The position numbers were made by a program, and so were the translations under genes. Under the pieces are notes generated by a model, which worked only from the letters and a program-made list of their open reading frames with translations, searched no databases and was not told the DNA's origin. 64,000 nt of DNA from Cinclus cinclus. Its lineage: Eukaryota > Chordata > Aves > Passeriformes > Cinclidae. The DNA lies in assembly GCF_963662255.1 (NCBI RefSeq), contig NC_085046.1, positions 25,501,620 to 25,565,619 of the forward strand. Reading direction: 5' to 3'. Numbering within the stretch: the first letter of the stretch is position 1; every line of letters begins with the position of its first letter. Shown here in pieces: positions 8,051 through 21,471 of this stretch.

Positions 8051-9650
8051 ACCAGCAGATCGATGTATTTGTTTACTATTGCTGTTGACTGGCATTCTCT
8101 CAAAGACGAAATGGTACCTTTATTTTCTGAGGAAAGCTGGTCAGAGGGCCAATACATGAGTATGGTGGAACAGGGGTGGTATAATGAATCCGGGGATAGG
8201 AAAGCTGTTCTGAGGTGCTCAGGTTTGTCTCTTTCTATCCCGGGACCACAGCATCCTCTTTGTTTGGAGAGAGACCAGAGGTATCGAAGAGCATTAGAGT
8301 AAAAAATGAGGTCTAAGACACGGCTGACACTGAGACATGAAAACAGGGAGTTATTAATTAACAATGACACTTTTTTATCCCATGGGTCGGGGCAGGAGTG
8401 TCTCAGACACAGCTGATGTCAGTTTTGGGGTAGTGGCACTCTGAGGCATCTGCGAGGGGCAGCCAAATCTTGCTGCCTTCTGTTTATTGCCTGTGTCCTG
8501 GCAGACAGTACCCAGGGTATCTCCCAGGTCTCCCCTTGCTTTCACGAGGAGATAATCACAGGCAACTGCCTCCACCCCTGTAAATCCCCATTTACTATTG
8601 ACAGTGCTATCCTCTAGAGTTCTGCTGCTTGAAAAGCTCTTGTCAATGAAACAGTGACTTTTGGCAAGGCAGGTGCAAGTGAATGACTGATGAAGAGTCC
8701 TTCAATAAAGGAATGTGATGGGAATTGACTGGGCTAAGAGGTAAAATAACCCACAGTCTCGACCAGCCTTTCAGACAAAACCATAAGCCATTTATTCCTG
8801 ATCCATATTCTCCCATGAATATCAGTAGTGATTGTGATGCTTTTGCTGGATGTGAACATTCTCCAGTCCCTTTTGATTGCACCCTATCCCTGTGTATGGT
8901 GTCTCAAAACTGCATTGTTTGCTGCAGGGATACTGCTTTTATCTTCCAAATGCCATCCTCATTAATGTCAATGTCTCACCATCCGGCTAGCACAAATGTC
9001 TCAGAGACGTTCATCTACCTTGCACACTGCATTGTCTCTCCTGCTGCCTTGTCTTTTCCTCTCTGAGGAGAAGTTTAGTGATATTTTCTTCCTTGCCCCC
9101 TGCCTCTGCTCAAAAAAAGTTTTGTCCACTACTTGGTCTCTGACCTGTCCATTCACAAGTTAGTTTTGTCAGTGTCCCCTAGGTTACGACCTCTCCTGTT
9201 AATCTGTTTGATCACTTTGATGACAGGTTAACCAGTGCAGGTAAAGATGATCTGCTCTTTCCAAATCTGCAGGTTGTTGAAGGGGGAGAAATTAGGCCTA
9301 CCAAATGATTATGATATTAGTGCTCTCTTTTTTCTCACATTTGGTATTCTAACCCAGACTTGACACAAAAACCAAAAGAACAAAGAGCCTGGTTGTTTCT
9401 TTGTGTGAGTAACCTGGTTATTGTGTGCACAAGAGCACTTGTGAATGCTCTTATTTTGCTGGCCTTTTGAAAACTGGTAAGTCAGATATGTCTGTGTTAT
9501 TTCTTTGTATATGTACTTAAACTTTGGTGATAGCAGCGCAGCAGACTTGTTTTAGAAGCAGAGCTAATGGCCAAAATAATACTAGGAAAGAAGTGATCTA
9601 ATAACCTTAGTTCCTGGAAATAATGCATGGAATTAAATTATAATATATAA

Positions 9651-9695
<45 letters not shown>

Positions 9696-12600
9696 GTAGC
9701 AATATATAACACTTTCAAATTATATTAATTTATTTAGAAAGAAAAGTAGAGAGTCACTTAAATCTAACCAGTATATCTCACCTGAAAAATAAAAGATCCT
9801 ACTTATCCCATGTTCCTAGTTGGAACATGTTTGAAATAACAGAAGTAACATTACCAATGATTAGTGACCCATGTGTTTTATGATCCTCTTCCTCCTTCCC
9901 CTGCCCTATGTCAGCCTCACATTATGTGTGAGTTAACTTTCAACAAGCACAATATTTCCTACACTTGTTGAAGAGGTGCACGTGAGCTACTGGGTAAAAG
10001 TAAAAATAGAAAAGGAAAAACATTCTGGCTATGTATTGAGAACACTGTGGATAAACAAAGACTCCTCTGCAGCAGATCCTATGCCCTGATCCTGCAGTAT
10101 AATACAAGATAGGATTCCATGTAAATTGATGGTTTGTTTACTTGTGTGAGGAGGACAAATTCTGTTTATGTTGAAGATTAAGTAGACCATTTCTATTTCT
10201 GAGAATTGCTTGTCACTATTCAGATACCACTTCAAATTGAAAGTATAATTGGCAGCTCTTAAAATTTAGCTAATGGAATTTCTGTTATGGGTAGTTCAGA
10301 CCACCTGTACCATAATAATAATCTGCACAGTCATTTTTATAAACTCTTCTTGATTGAGCTTTAGAAAAATAGTCCTTCTGCTAGGCTATTTTGTCAAGAA
10401 ATGTTGTCATAGGCCTTCAGGTATATAAAACTGCTAATATAAAATTAATGGACTGCTTTTTATATTTACAGTTTCATCCATAGCTTTTGATGTCCTGCAA
10501 AAGAAGAGATAGACTTGAAGTTAGAATAATGTTAAAACAGTGTCCTCATGTTTATTGCACTGTCAATAACAGTACTGAAAAATATTGGTGTGCTTAAAAT
10601 CAGAATGTTAGTTTGTAGTTTGACTCTAATTTAGAGTAATTTCTGCTATCACTTACTGCAACTACTCTATACTACATACAGAGATTTTCTTAGCATTTAT
10701 ATGGGGAAGCCTTTGCACCTTGAGAAGATTTTGTAAGAAATATTGATAGGTAAAACACAGCAATAATACTGTAGCTCTGTAGAGGACAATTGCTGAGTGA
10801 ACAGATCTTTAAGGATCAGGAAGATAAGAAACACTACAGAGATGTGACATAAAAGACATGCATAATAAATAGTACATGAAAACCTTCACCTTTTAGAAAT
10901 ATGAGCTCCGTCCTGCTGCCTCCATCTCCAATGGATATTACTTGACAATGTCCACATTTTATATTCCTAGTTGTTTCTTCTCCCTACTTCAACATACCAT
11001 TGCATTTGCTTAGCTGACTTGCTTGTAGCAGGTGGCAGTGTGGTACATGTTGCAAGCAGAGGATAGTGCATCGATACCTTCAGTGGGATCATGTTTGTGA
11101 GTGGTCACTTGAAATGGGTAAAAAACGACGTTATCTGGTCCTTGACAAGTCTGTGATATGTGAATCATCACCTATTTCTCTAGCTTCTCCCTGTGCTGAC
11201 TCAGTGGGACCTCTTGTGGTGTGTCTCCTTGCTCTGTGAGCAGCTCTGCTCTCTCTGCTAGCACAAGTCATTACTATAAGGTACCATCCCACAGAATTAA
11301 AAATGTAATTGGAATATAGCTTGTGTTTGCATCTTAAATGCACTGAATATTTGCTAGCTAGAGCAGACTGTGAGTCTTGGAAAAGTTATTGTGTGGATTA
11401 GCAGATTGTAACGATATGGTTCAGTCTTCCAGCATAATGCAACCCAAATGAATATGGAAATGTATGACTAAGTACATTAGATGAGGTGCTGTTTTTGTTC
11501 TCCACAATTTATAGAATATTCTGAATTTGCAGTATTATAGCACACACTTCAGAGTGAAGGCCAATAGCTTGCAACTACTTTTTAGAAGCAAAACAATCTC
11601 AAATGAAGTCAGGACACTTGCTCACATATGCTTCAGTACTTTACTGAGCTAGGAGAAAGTGAATGCAGTATGGTTTTTGCATTTTTTGGGACATAAAACT
11701 TCTTCAGTGGAGCAAAATATAACATATCCACGTCTTCAAAAATATTGCAGAGTAATGTTTTTTTGCCAAGAATCTGCTGAATTTACCTCTAGACTACTTA
11801 GAAAGTACTCAAGTATTTTTCTATAACCAAGCATTAAACTTTTGACTACCTCTTATCCTAAAAATATTGTCTTTATTATTATTGGATAATAATTAATTAA
11901 ATGACCAAAATTCCTATAATTATGGGATAATAATTATATTTTTTATTATTTTGAATTTTTTGAGTACTGATTTGTGACTCATTCTGACTATTGCTCCAGC
12001 TTCTAAAAAAATAATCTGCAAAGCCACCTTTATCTATGAAATTAAAGTCATGATTTCCAAAAAGATAATTCATGTGTCTTTCTTTTTCTTCCTGTAAATG
12101 TGTTTATGAAGCATACAGACAGCACCTTTACTACTGTCTACAATTACAAAGAGATGCAAATGGTGGCACATCTCAGAAAGCTGTGTGTGACCATTTTGGA
12201 GAACTATATTTGAGGTCTAAATTTGAAGTCTAACTGCACTATTGATGCACACTTTTTTGCAGACCACTTCAGATTATTTTTTCTTTCAGAAGAAAAATGT
12301 ACTGGAACAATGACCATGCAAAGCAAAAAATGTAGCCTTATTTTTTCTTCCACAAGAAACTTACATGTTGGCTCAAGATCATTCAGGCTCAGAAAAACTT
12401 TGCCATTGATTTCTTTGGCTGTAAAATGGGATCTTTAGTTTGATAAATATTTCCATTTTTCTAAGGTGGTTGGGAAAGGTATTTCATTACATTTTAGCTT
12501 GATTTTCTTTGTGAGAACTGGCTATTTTTAGCTAACAGAGGATAGAAGTAGTAAACTTTTCTAATGAATGTGAAAGAACGTGTATGTATGGCTACGTGGT

Positions 12601-12933
12601 ATTCATAGCCTCCGGTCTGAGCAACTTAGTCTTCTGTGAAGTCAAAAAAAGCTGAGCAGGCTCCATACACTTTTATTTCTAGCATTGTTTTTGTCATTGT
12701 TTTATTCTTTAGTAAATTTACCCAGAAGAATGTCACCCTATCTTTGGCCTGCCATGAGCTCCTTGCTGTAGATCCAAGTCCTTTTGCTCTCTGGCAGAAT
12801 GGCTCCATGGCTGCAGTATTCCTTCACCTAGAGTAATGACTGCATGGTTTGTCCCTAAACTTTGATGTTTTACTTTATCCAAGCATCACAGTGTTAGTCA
12901 TCTATGTCTGTCACAAAAGCAAACCCGTGATGA
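8051..12933. other. AT-rich intron, no gene seen
   Basis: Ordinary intronic sequence. It includes a (TA)18 microsatellite (9655-9690) and a weak old-repeat fragment near 10072-10125. Short open frames (for example 8063-8302, 8725-9066) have no recognisable product or splice support. Confidence 0.6.
9655..9690. repeat. (TA)18 microsatellite
   Basis: Eighteen uninterrupted TA dinucleotides within a longer AT-rich stretch (about 9640-9692). Confidence 0.95.
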
Positions 12934-13010
12934 TTTGGTTTAGCTCAACAGGTGGAGCTGTGGCTTTGTTAGCCTCTTGATTCAGGCTAAAATTCATCTC
13001 CCTGGGAGGT
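12934..13010 (+). mobile_element. tRNA-like relic, probably the head of an ancient tRNA-derived SINE
   Basis: TAGCTCAACAGG (12941-12952) fits the tRNA A box, and GCTC/GAGC pair perfectly as a D-stem around an 8-base loop. An anticodon arm follows: stem GTGGC/GCCTC with four of five pairs and 7-base loop TTTGTTA, so the anticodon would be TGT. The T-arm is decayed: ATTCATCTCC stands where a B box GGTTCRANNCC belongs and its stem does not pair. A working tRNA gene is therefore unlikely. It could instead be a lone tRNA pseudogene. Confidence 0.5.
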
Positions 13011-15347
13011 CCCTGACTCAATTTTGCTCAGGTGTTTTACACTCTCTAAATTTGTACCAACATTTTAATTGCTGATGGGAAGTTTTAACCTCTTGACCTA
13101 TAAAACATTTCAGATAATGAGACATATATGCTTATGTATTCATCAAGAACAGTTCTTAGTTTGTGGGAATGTGGTGGTTCTAGGGAACTTCTGTGGGAGT
13201 TTTGTCCCCTCAGCTTTGTGTAATAATGGAGAAATTTGACTCTAAAATGGTATTTTCATTTATTCCTCTTTGAGCAAGGTCCACCTTGCATTATTGATTT
13301 TTTGTGACCTTTTTGTTAGCTTCTCAAAGATTAGTGAGATGTTTGGAGTGATTCTGTCTTTAACATGTTTAGAGGAAATGAGTTCCAGTGGAGTTATACT
13401 AACAACAACTATAAAAACAGCAAACTCATTGCTCATACATGCTAAAGTTTTCATTTCATAGACTACCTACAACTCCTTGCAACTCCTTTATTGCCTTGAT
13501 TTATCTGGAGCTGATTGATTGGTGGTTGAATGAAGGACCATTCTGTTGGGAAAATATATCATAGGACAACGAGGGAGTGGCTTGAAATAAGTTGGGATAA
13601 TAGCGTGAGGATCTATCTATGAAATCTTTGGAGAAGCAAGAACTTTTAATTTTCTGTATTCTCATTTTTAATTCATTTTTCGGCATACCCCTGTGTAAAC
13701 TTGTTTTGTCTGATGACTGTTTAGGGAAAGGTTATTTTCCTATGGATTTGTGCATCCCTTGGTAAATCAGTGCTTCAAATATACTTGATACTAGATGTTC
13801 ACTATTCATGTCAGAAGTGTTCCTGATACTGCACTTACAGTGGCAATGTCAATTAGGGGACAATACTAACTGAAGATTTCAAGTCACAGCAACTCCAGCA
13901 AAGAAATAATCATTGTGATTAGATGAAACAAAGAGCTTCCAAAAAAACTCCAGACTAAAACATGCTGAAAACATTTACTGAATGTTTAGGAATAAAATAA
14001 GCAGAAATCAAAATGGGAGAGTCTTTTTAATAAACAGAAGCATAGGGCAAATTAATCAAATAAATTGTTTGCTATTAATAATGTGACCAGCTACAGTAAG
14101 AGTCCAATAAATATGCCCAGTGGGGATGGAAAATATACACAACTGAAATTATATTGATGAATTTATCCTAGTTTCCAATGCCTTCTGAGTATGTATTTAG
14201 GAAACAAAAGCTGTCATAAAGATAGCCTGACAGAAAATAGACTCAACTATTTTTTTTTTATTAAGATACTTCTCTTTATCAGTGGAAGTAATTTCAAGTT
14301 ACTTAATATTGTTAAATATATCACTGCTTAGGCAGAGAATTCTTAGCAGAAATATTAACATAAAAGTGACTTCTATTTTTGCTAGAAGGCTCTTTGGGTA
14401 TGGTAGGGAAAGCATGTTATTACCTCTCAAGTCTGAAGAAACAGGGGGTTAGTCCTTAGTGGAATACTCTTGGTTCTAAAATATGGATGAGTCACTGTAG
14501 TTGCATAGAAAAAGTACAGTAATCAAAAGGCAATCCCCATACAAATTCCTTCTTAGAAATCAAAACAAAATCTCAAAAAGCCCAGAATCTGAATAAAGAT
14601 TCATTCTGCCCCAATTGCTTAGCTTTGACATCTGCTTTTACAAGAGTCTATCTCTGAGCCTGGACCTCTATTTCATTCTTGACTACTTAAGAATTGTTTA
14701 CATCTTGCATTACTGGTGTCTGAGTCAATGTTGCCCACAAATCTGAAACTCTGAGTTCAGTCACAGGCTTGGTTCAGGGCTGAACTCCTCATTTAGGGAT
14801 TTTTTTTTCTCATACAATTTTACTGCCACAGAAAAAACCCTCTCAAATGTCCAAGAAAATGACTGTGCAGAAAGTTTCTCTTACACGCAATAATTTTGAT
14901 TTTTCATCTCTAGTATCAAAGCTTCTAGCTTTAATTGTTTAACTACTTTATATTGCTTCATAATTAATTCTCATCAACCATGCACTCAAACTCTGTCTCA
15001 TGACAGTCTGAATATATTCTTTGGACATTTTTCAGCATGCATGTCCTCACTGAACAGTACCTTTCCCATGGTTGGTATAAATCAGACCTGACCATCCCAG
15101 GCTTAGCTGTCAGCTGCATTCCACACTTTCAAGCATCCTTTTAGTCAGTTGTAAGAAACTAGCAACATAAAGAAAAGCTTTGCTCTCAAATAAATGACTG
15201 CACCTCACATTCAGCTATCACTTAAGACAAAATTAGTGTCAGCTGTGATAGTTAGCCTTCTGAGTTATTTAACTTAAATGCCACTGCTTCAGCCTAAAAT
15301 ACCATAGCTTCTCTGGTATTCATTCTGTTGACTCACATAGGCCCATG

Positions 15348-15450
15348 AAAACAAAAAAAACCAAACCAAACCAAAACAAATAAAAACCCCAACAAACAAA
15401 CAAACAAAAAAACCCCCAAAACAGAAAATCCCCAAACCCAAAAAAATGAA
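15348..15450. repeat. A/C-rich low-complexity tract
   Basis: Almost only A and C, with no G for over 70 bases. It is built from CCAAA, CAAA and CCCC words. On the minus strand it reads as G/T-rich DNA. Confidence 0.85.
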
Positions 15451-18400
15451 AAAGGGAGTGCTGACCATCAGGAAGCTGTTCTTGCTGGATGTGCAGCACC
15501 CTAGACTTAAAAGAGATTTGATCGAGTCGTAGGACTTTTCCACTCTCGTTTTCTCTCTCTCTTGTTCATATTTTTCTCATCAGCCCAGTGACTAAAGCTT
15601 CTGTTAGGGATTCATGAGATTCAGTTTCTTTACTTCTTCAGGAAATATGTATCCAAATCTTACAGTTTGAGGTAATTATTTTAACTACTGCTTGGTGGAA
15701 TAATCTGTGGAGTTTTCTTGATTTGGCTTGTTCATTTTATTCTGCTTGGTTTAATACAGTCAGGGACTGCTTTAATCTGAAACAGGATCTCATTGTAGGT
15801 GAATTCTGAGACATTTGTGTAATTAAGTATCTTTTCCTTGCTCTTTGGCCTTATGTATTTGAGTTCACTCAAATAGAGGCACTTCAGAATTTGAGAGCCC
15901 TATATTAGAAAAAATCTTTATTATCATGTGTAAGAAATTCTTGAACCAGAAAGTTGAAAATATGATGCCTTGCCAATTCTATTCATTGGACGTTCTAGCA
16001 ACAGGAAAATAAAGTACCTAATTCTAGGAGCATTTATGCTTCAGAAATGTCAGAAAGTGTTTAAGTTAATTCCTTTTCTTTCTCTGGTTGCTTAGTGTGG
16101 AGAGTTTAGTAGCTTTTGTGAATTATGCTTTCAGGAGACATTTTCCAACAGAAATATGTGGGCAGCTAATTCCAGGTTATGAACATTAACAAGTCCCTTG
16201 GACAAAGAGAGTAAACCTTCCACTGTAGTAATTATAGGTACCTTCTGGATCAAGCCTGAAGGATCTTCCAAGGTTGCTAATAGTGAGCATAAGCAGTCCT
16301 GATTTCAATCTGCCTGCTGAACCTCCATTATCTTCACAGCTGAACTGAACAAGTCCAGTTTTTGTCTTACACTTTAAGAAACTCTGTCAGTCTGTCATAA
16401 CACAGTAACTAATGAGTGATTAATTGCTTCTAGAAAGCCGTTTATGTACCCAAAATCCTGAAAGTTTTATTTGTTTTCCTGGGGAGTAATACTCACAGTT
16501 AGTGGTGGATGCATACTATTATCTTGCAACAAGTTACCAATTTGAAGGCCACTACCTTCCCTCCCCATCCATTATTTTTAAGCTTATAATTTCATTTGTT
16601 TGATGATTCGTATCTATCATCTATGCATAAAAACCTGTAACAGATTACTGGATTGCAAGCTGTCTTGCTGCCTTTTCATTCTCAGAGCACCTGCAGGAAC
16701 CATCAGGAAAGGATAGGAGAACCTTGCTCCAGCATCTTATTTTGTTGGTCTAGGATATACAGAGCAAGGATTGATGGAGTGTTCCTGCTTGGTGCAACTA
16801 GCTCTATGGGCTGAAGTAAACAAAGTCTGTTTTCCAGAGCTGAAACCTGTATAGGTCATTCTGCAAATACAGCCCTGAATGTTAAAACATGTAAAGAATA
16901 CTAATGATTTTTAGCTGTAGAAACTGAGGTGATTCTGGGAAGTAGTTAAGGCTTGATATTGAAAACACTCAACAAAGGAGCCTGTCTTTGAATGGACATT
17001 CCAGGAATCATAAAAATTGTATGCTTGACAAAAATCCATGCCCTAACACATTTTAAAGGTTTTTCCTTCTCCAGAAATGCAACATTACAACTTCTCAAAG
17101 AAAAAAATGATTTTGGCTATTTTTCCAAAGCCAAGGATATTTTCCTGTAGTCTTGTTCTCTAGACCATTTTGTGTTAATCTTTCCACAAAGACTAAACAA
17201 ATACTCAGGTAGATACCTTGGAGTGAGAAATTTTGCTCCAAGTAGTTGGAGTTCAGCAAACTTATAAGCAACTGCAAAAAAGGGTCTTGTTACATGAAGT
17301 TTCAGACAGCCTTAATCATAGCCATTGCTACCAGAACCATCTATAGTTTATAAACATACGTATCCTCTTAGGTGCTCTGTGTGAAAGTACTTTGCAATAT
17401 GGTGTTACTCTTTGAACAACTCTTTCTTTAATGTAGTACTGTGGAGTAGCTCTATGGCTAAACTGAATGATTAGAAGAATGCAGTTATTGTTGATATTTA
17501 TAATTTTTTTATAACACTACCCACTCTGTGGTGCTTACAAACAAGACTTTTAGTAATAACTTTTTCATCATGAGGTTCTGAGAAAGTGCAGAGGAAATGA
17601 CGTGATGTAATGGATAGATTTTAAAATATTTTTAATTGAAAGTGGCAGGCACATTTGGTATGCATAGGAAAAACATGCTGTTAAGTGTTTTAACGTGCAG
17701 ATTGTATCCAATTATAGATAGCTTTAATTCTTTCCTAAAGACTTTGTTCTAAAAGTATAGACATCATAGTGCTGTTGGCCCAGGAGGATGTGATATATTT
17801 CATTTTGAGTAAGGCTTTTTCAATCTGCTGTCTCTTTATGGGTAGACCTTTTTATCTGTACAGATGAAACTAGCTTATTATAGCAGCTCAAATATAATTA
17901 ATGATATGTTTGTGAAGAACAGTTAAGGGACAAAAAAACAGTCTCTCATTATTTCTTATTTCTCCATCTTAAAATTAGGAGATTTTTTGACTGGCAAACA
18001 GAAATAGATCACCAGTAATACAAGGTCTGGGTGAAATGTACTGCTAGCAGGATTAAGAAAGTGTTGCTTCATTTCAGAATATATGTCACATTGAGGGATC
18101 TCAGTTATGCCTTGGGACAAAAAAAAAATAATATTTCATTTTGTAGTGATACATCTTTCACCTTTCTGTGGATTTAAAGTTGTAAATAAAATTACTTCTT
18201 GTCAATGGGCTATGTGAAGGTTGCAGTCATATTCACCATAAGAATTCAAAGTGCCATTTAGCCCATCATTGGTTCAGTAGATAACAATGTATTCCATTCC
18301 CTTCCAGTAATCTAATTTGCAAGTACTTTATAGCCCAACATTTTATGCCTAGTTGCTAAAATTAAGAAATAAACCTTTAAGAACTTCACTGCAGATTTAT

Positions 18401-20335
18401 TTACAGAATGTCTGTGTATCAAATGAGAAGATTTTAGAGTGCCAGGACATCTTGTATTGCAGTCTTGTAACAAGACTAAGCATTATAAAAGATAGTAGGA
18501 ATGACTATCAAAGTAGCTCAAGGGCTCTCTGATAGATTTACTTTAAACTTTTCTGTGCTTAATCTCACACAATTCTCTGAGATCATCTTTGCGGCAGGTT
18601 TGGCATAAACTGCCTTCTAAGATTGAAAAAAATAAAAGCTGCTGTGCATGTTTATAGGTGGGGATGGAGGAAACCACAGTTTTAATTAAATGGCATTTTT
18701 TTGATTTTGAAAATGTAAGATATAGGATAAATGTGAAGTTTGCTTACCACAATGTAGACTATCCAAGTGCCCATAGACTTCTCTCTGGATTTCTGGAACA
18801 TTTCTTGACCAGAGCTTCTGCCAGTATTAAGTCCGGATGGTTCCCCTGATCTGGCCATATGTGACTATGCATACCTTCTGTTGTTGCTTCCTCTCTTGGC
18901 TAGCAGACAATTGTCCTGAAAGTGTGTAAACTGTTAAGCTTTGAAACAGAAACAAACCCTTAAATGCTAAATGCTGGCATGAGACTTTCCTATATGCACC
19001 TAATTCTGCATTTGCTCAGTAGAAACAATAGATTTTTTTTTTCTCCAGAACGTGAACGTATTTTTTCTTAAATATTTATGCGCTGCATTATTTAGAGCTT
19101 CATTAAAAACACCTGGCCACAGGTAGGATCAGGACACTAGATTAAGTGAATTGATTTGGCCATAACTTTGTTTATGTATCCTGTGGAACACACTGAACGC
19201 ACTACCATGATATTATCTTAACTGATTTGAGAGGAACTGGTAAACTATTAAACTTGATAAACACTTTACAGCAATAGAATTTGGTGGAACACACTTCCCA
19301 GACTCCCTCTAGATATCCCTGGATCTCTAAAAAGATCTGACTTGCATTATTAAGCAAAGATACTGTGGATTAAATTTTTACAAACATATTCTTAGTTTTC
19401 TGTGGTGGGATTTCATATAGGTTCTTATGTTAGGAACAGGATGAGTTGTCTCAATGGCTGTTACTGGGCAACTCAGTACCTTTCATGAAGCAGACGTCTG
19501 TAAAGAGTTATTTTTGAGAACATACTAGGGGCTCTTTCTTAAAACATAAATGCATAGCCAGATACAGACAACTTAGGTGCTTGGCTGGGCTATCTTTTGA
19601 GCTACGGGATCAAGAAGTATCCCTAATCCTGAACATATGCAGCTCAGTTAGGAAATGAAAGCATTTAAACAAAAAAGGAGCACCTTTCTCTTAGGTGAAC
19701 AGTTAGCAGCTGTGTACAAATGTAATTGTCTTCATCTTGGGAACTACTCGCAGGCTGGCAAAGACAAGCTCTGTGTTTGACCATACAGAAACATTGCTGA
19801 ATTCTGTCCTGAGCCTCAGCATAAATGAACAAGATGAATATTGCAACTGAGTCACAGGAGTAAAGATCTATCTTTCAGAAACTGCCTTGTTCTTCCTCCT
19901 GTTGACTACTTAACCTTTGCTTCCAAAAGTATTTCTAGGCTAAATATGGGATATGAGGTCAGTGTTCATTTGTAATATTCACAGCAAAACTCAGTTTGAA
20001 GTGAAAGCAAGCCTGGGAGTCTAAAGGAAATGGTTCTTTTGTTTATTAACCAAGAGGGAATATTTTTCAGAATGGATGTCTTTAAAAGAACTCTCCTGTG
20101 AAGCTCTAGGGGTTATAAAATGTACTCTGAATATATTATAAAAAGTAGCAAATATGCGAAGAAAAGTATAATATTTGCCTATAGTATTTGCTAGGTGTAG
20201 TCTGATCTAAAGCCTGTCAATGAAATAACTGGACATTTTCCCACATTACCTTTACACAGCTTTAGCAAAGTTTTCTACAACAGAGATTTCAGAGCTTTGT
20301 AAAAAGTACAAAATGGCCTACAAACAAACACTTCA

Positions 20336-20392
20336 ACTCCCCCACCCCCCCAAAAAACCAAACCAAAACAAACAAACAAAAAAACCCCCAAG
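20336..20392. repeat. A/C-rich low-complexity tract, similar to the one at 15.35 kb
   Basis: Shares the words CCAAACCAAAACAAA and CAAACAAAAAAACCCCCAA with the tract at 15348-15450. Confidence 0.8.
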
Positions 20393-21471
20393 AAACCTCA
20401 AAACAAAGATAAATCAGAAGTGCAGAGGAGTGGAAGGTGCTACTTATCTTGGGTTAGTTTTAGATGTTCTTTTTCCAGTCAGCTACATCACTTGTCTAGC
20501 TGGTTAACCACGAGGTCACTGGTGGGGAAGTCAGAGGTGCACAGCAGTTCCCTGCAAGTCACACTAACCACACACACTCGCCACCAAGAGTAATGCTGGA
20601 TACTCAGTGGGACACCACACTACAGCTACAGTGTCTCTGTGGGAGGCAATTGTCCTATCTGTCATAAACAAGGACATTCATATATAATCAGGAACGATTC
20701 ACCAGTTCAGAACAATTAATGGTATGATAACACATTTAATCTTTAATTGAAGTTGCAGACCTTATGAAATAATAAAACTGGGAAGCAGAAATAGTATAAA
20801 ATATATCGATTTGTCAGTAATTGATTAAAAAAAAATCAAAAAAAACACCCTGTGAATCCTGCTCTCATTATGCCATCTCAGATTGATGTTTTTGGATATT
20901 ATGTGCTTTTGCAACTAACTCATCTGTAATAAAAGGATGTGAGCAGAGAAATATGACTCAGAAAAAGATTTAAAAGCACCAAATTCAATACCTCAGAAAT
21001 CTATTCGTAGCTCATTGTCAATGAGGGAGGCCTTGCAGAAGAACAGTAAACAATCTCTTTTCTTGGTATTAGCAGAGCTGTGCAACAATCTTTAGAAGCC
21101 AAAATGTTTTGCTGTGTTTGACTTAAGGTGAATAGCTTGGCTGAGCTCCCTGCAAGTTTTGACACATTACTTATGTGCTTTCTATATTATCTTGAAGATA
21201 ATAGCAGATAAACCAAGGGATAATTGCACCTGTCCATTGTATTGTTGGAAATAAATCCGGGCAGAGTTTTAGTGTCAGTAAATTTTTCACTATTATGACA
21301 AAAGGGGATGTCACTTGATGTCACTTTTTTCCTGATATGGAATCTCTGTTAGTTCCAGTTGAGTGAAACAACAAAACATATTCTCAACTTGAAATATATA
21401 ACACAGGTTGCAGTGAGACTCTTCACATATACAAACATTTGCTTCCATCCTCTGCTGAATAGAGGCATATC

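Larger units (their letters stand above)
13011..21470. other. AT-rich intron, no gene seen
   Basis: Intronic DNA with two A/C-rich, nearly G-free tracts (15348-15450 and 20336-20392) and no recognised exon or intact transposon. The open frames are 60-84 codons, as expected by chance. Confidence 0.6.

Noticed and set aside
8063..8302. A 79-codon frame just after the minisatellite
   Set aside because: No similarity to a known exon and no clear acceptor and donor pair around it.
12934..13006. Functional tRNA gene with anticodon TGT
   Set aside because: The T-arm and B box are ruined and the acceptor stem does not pair, so a relic is more likely.
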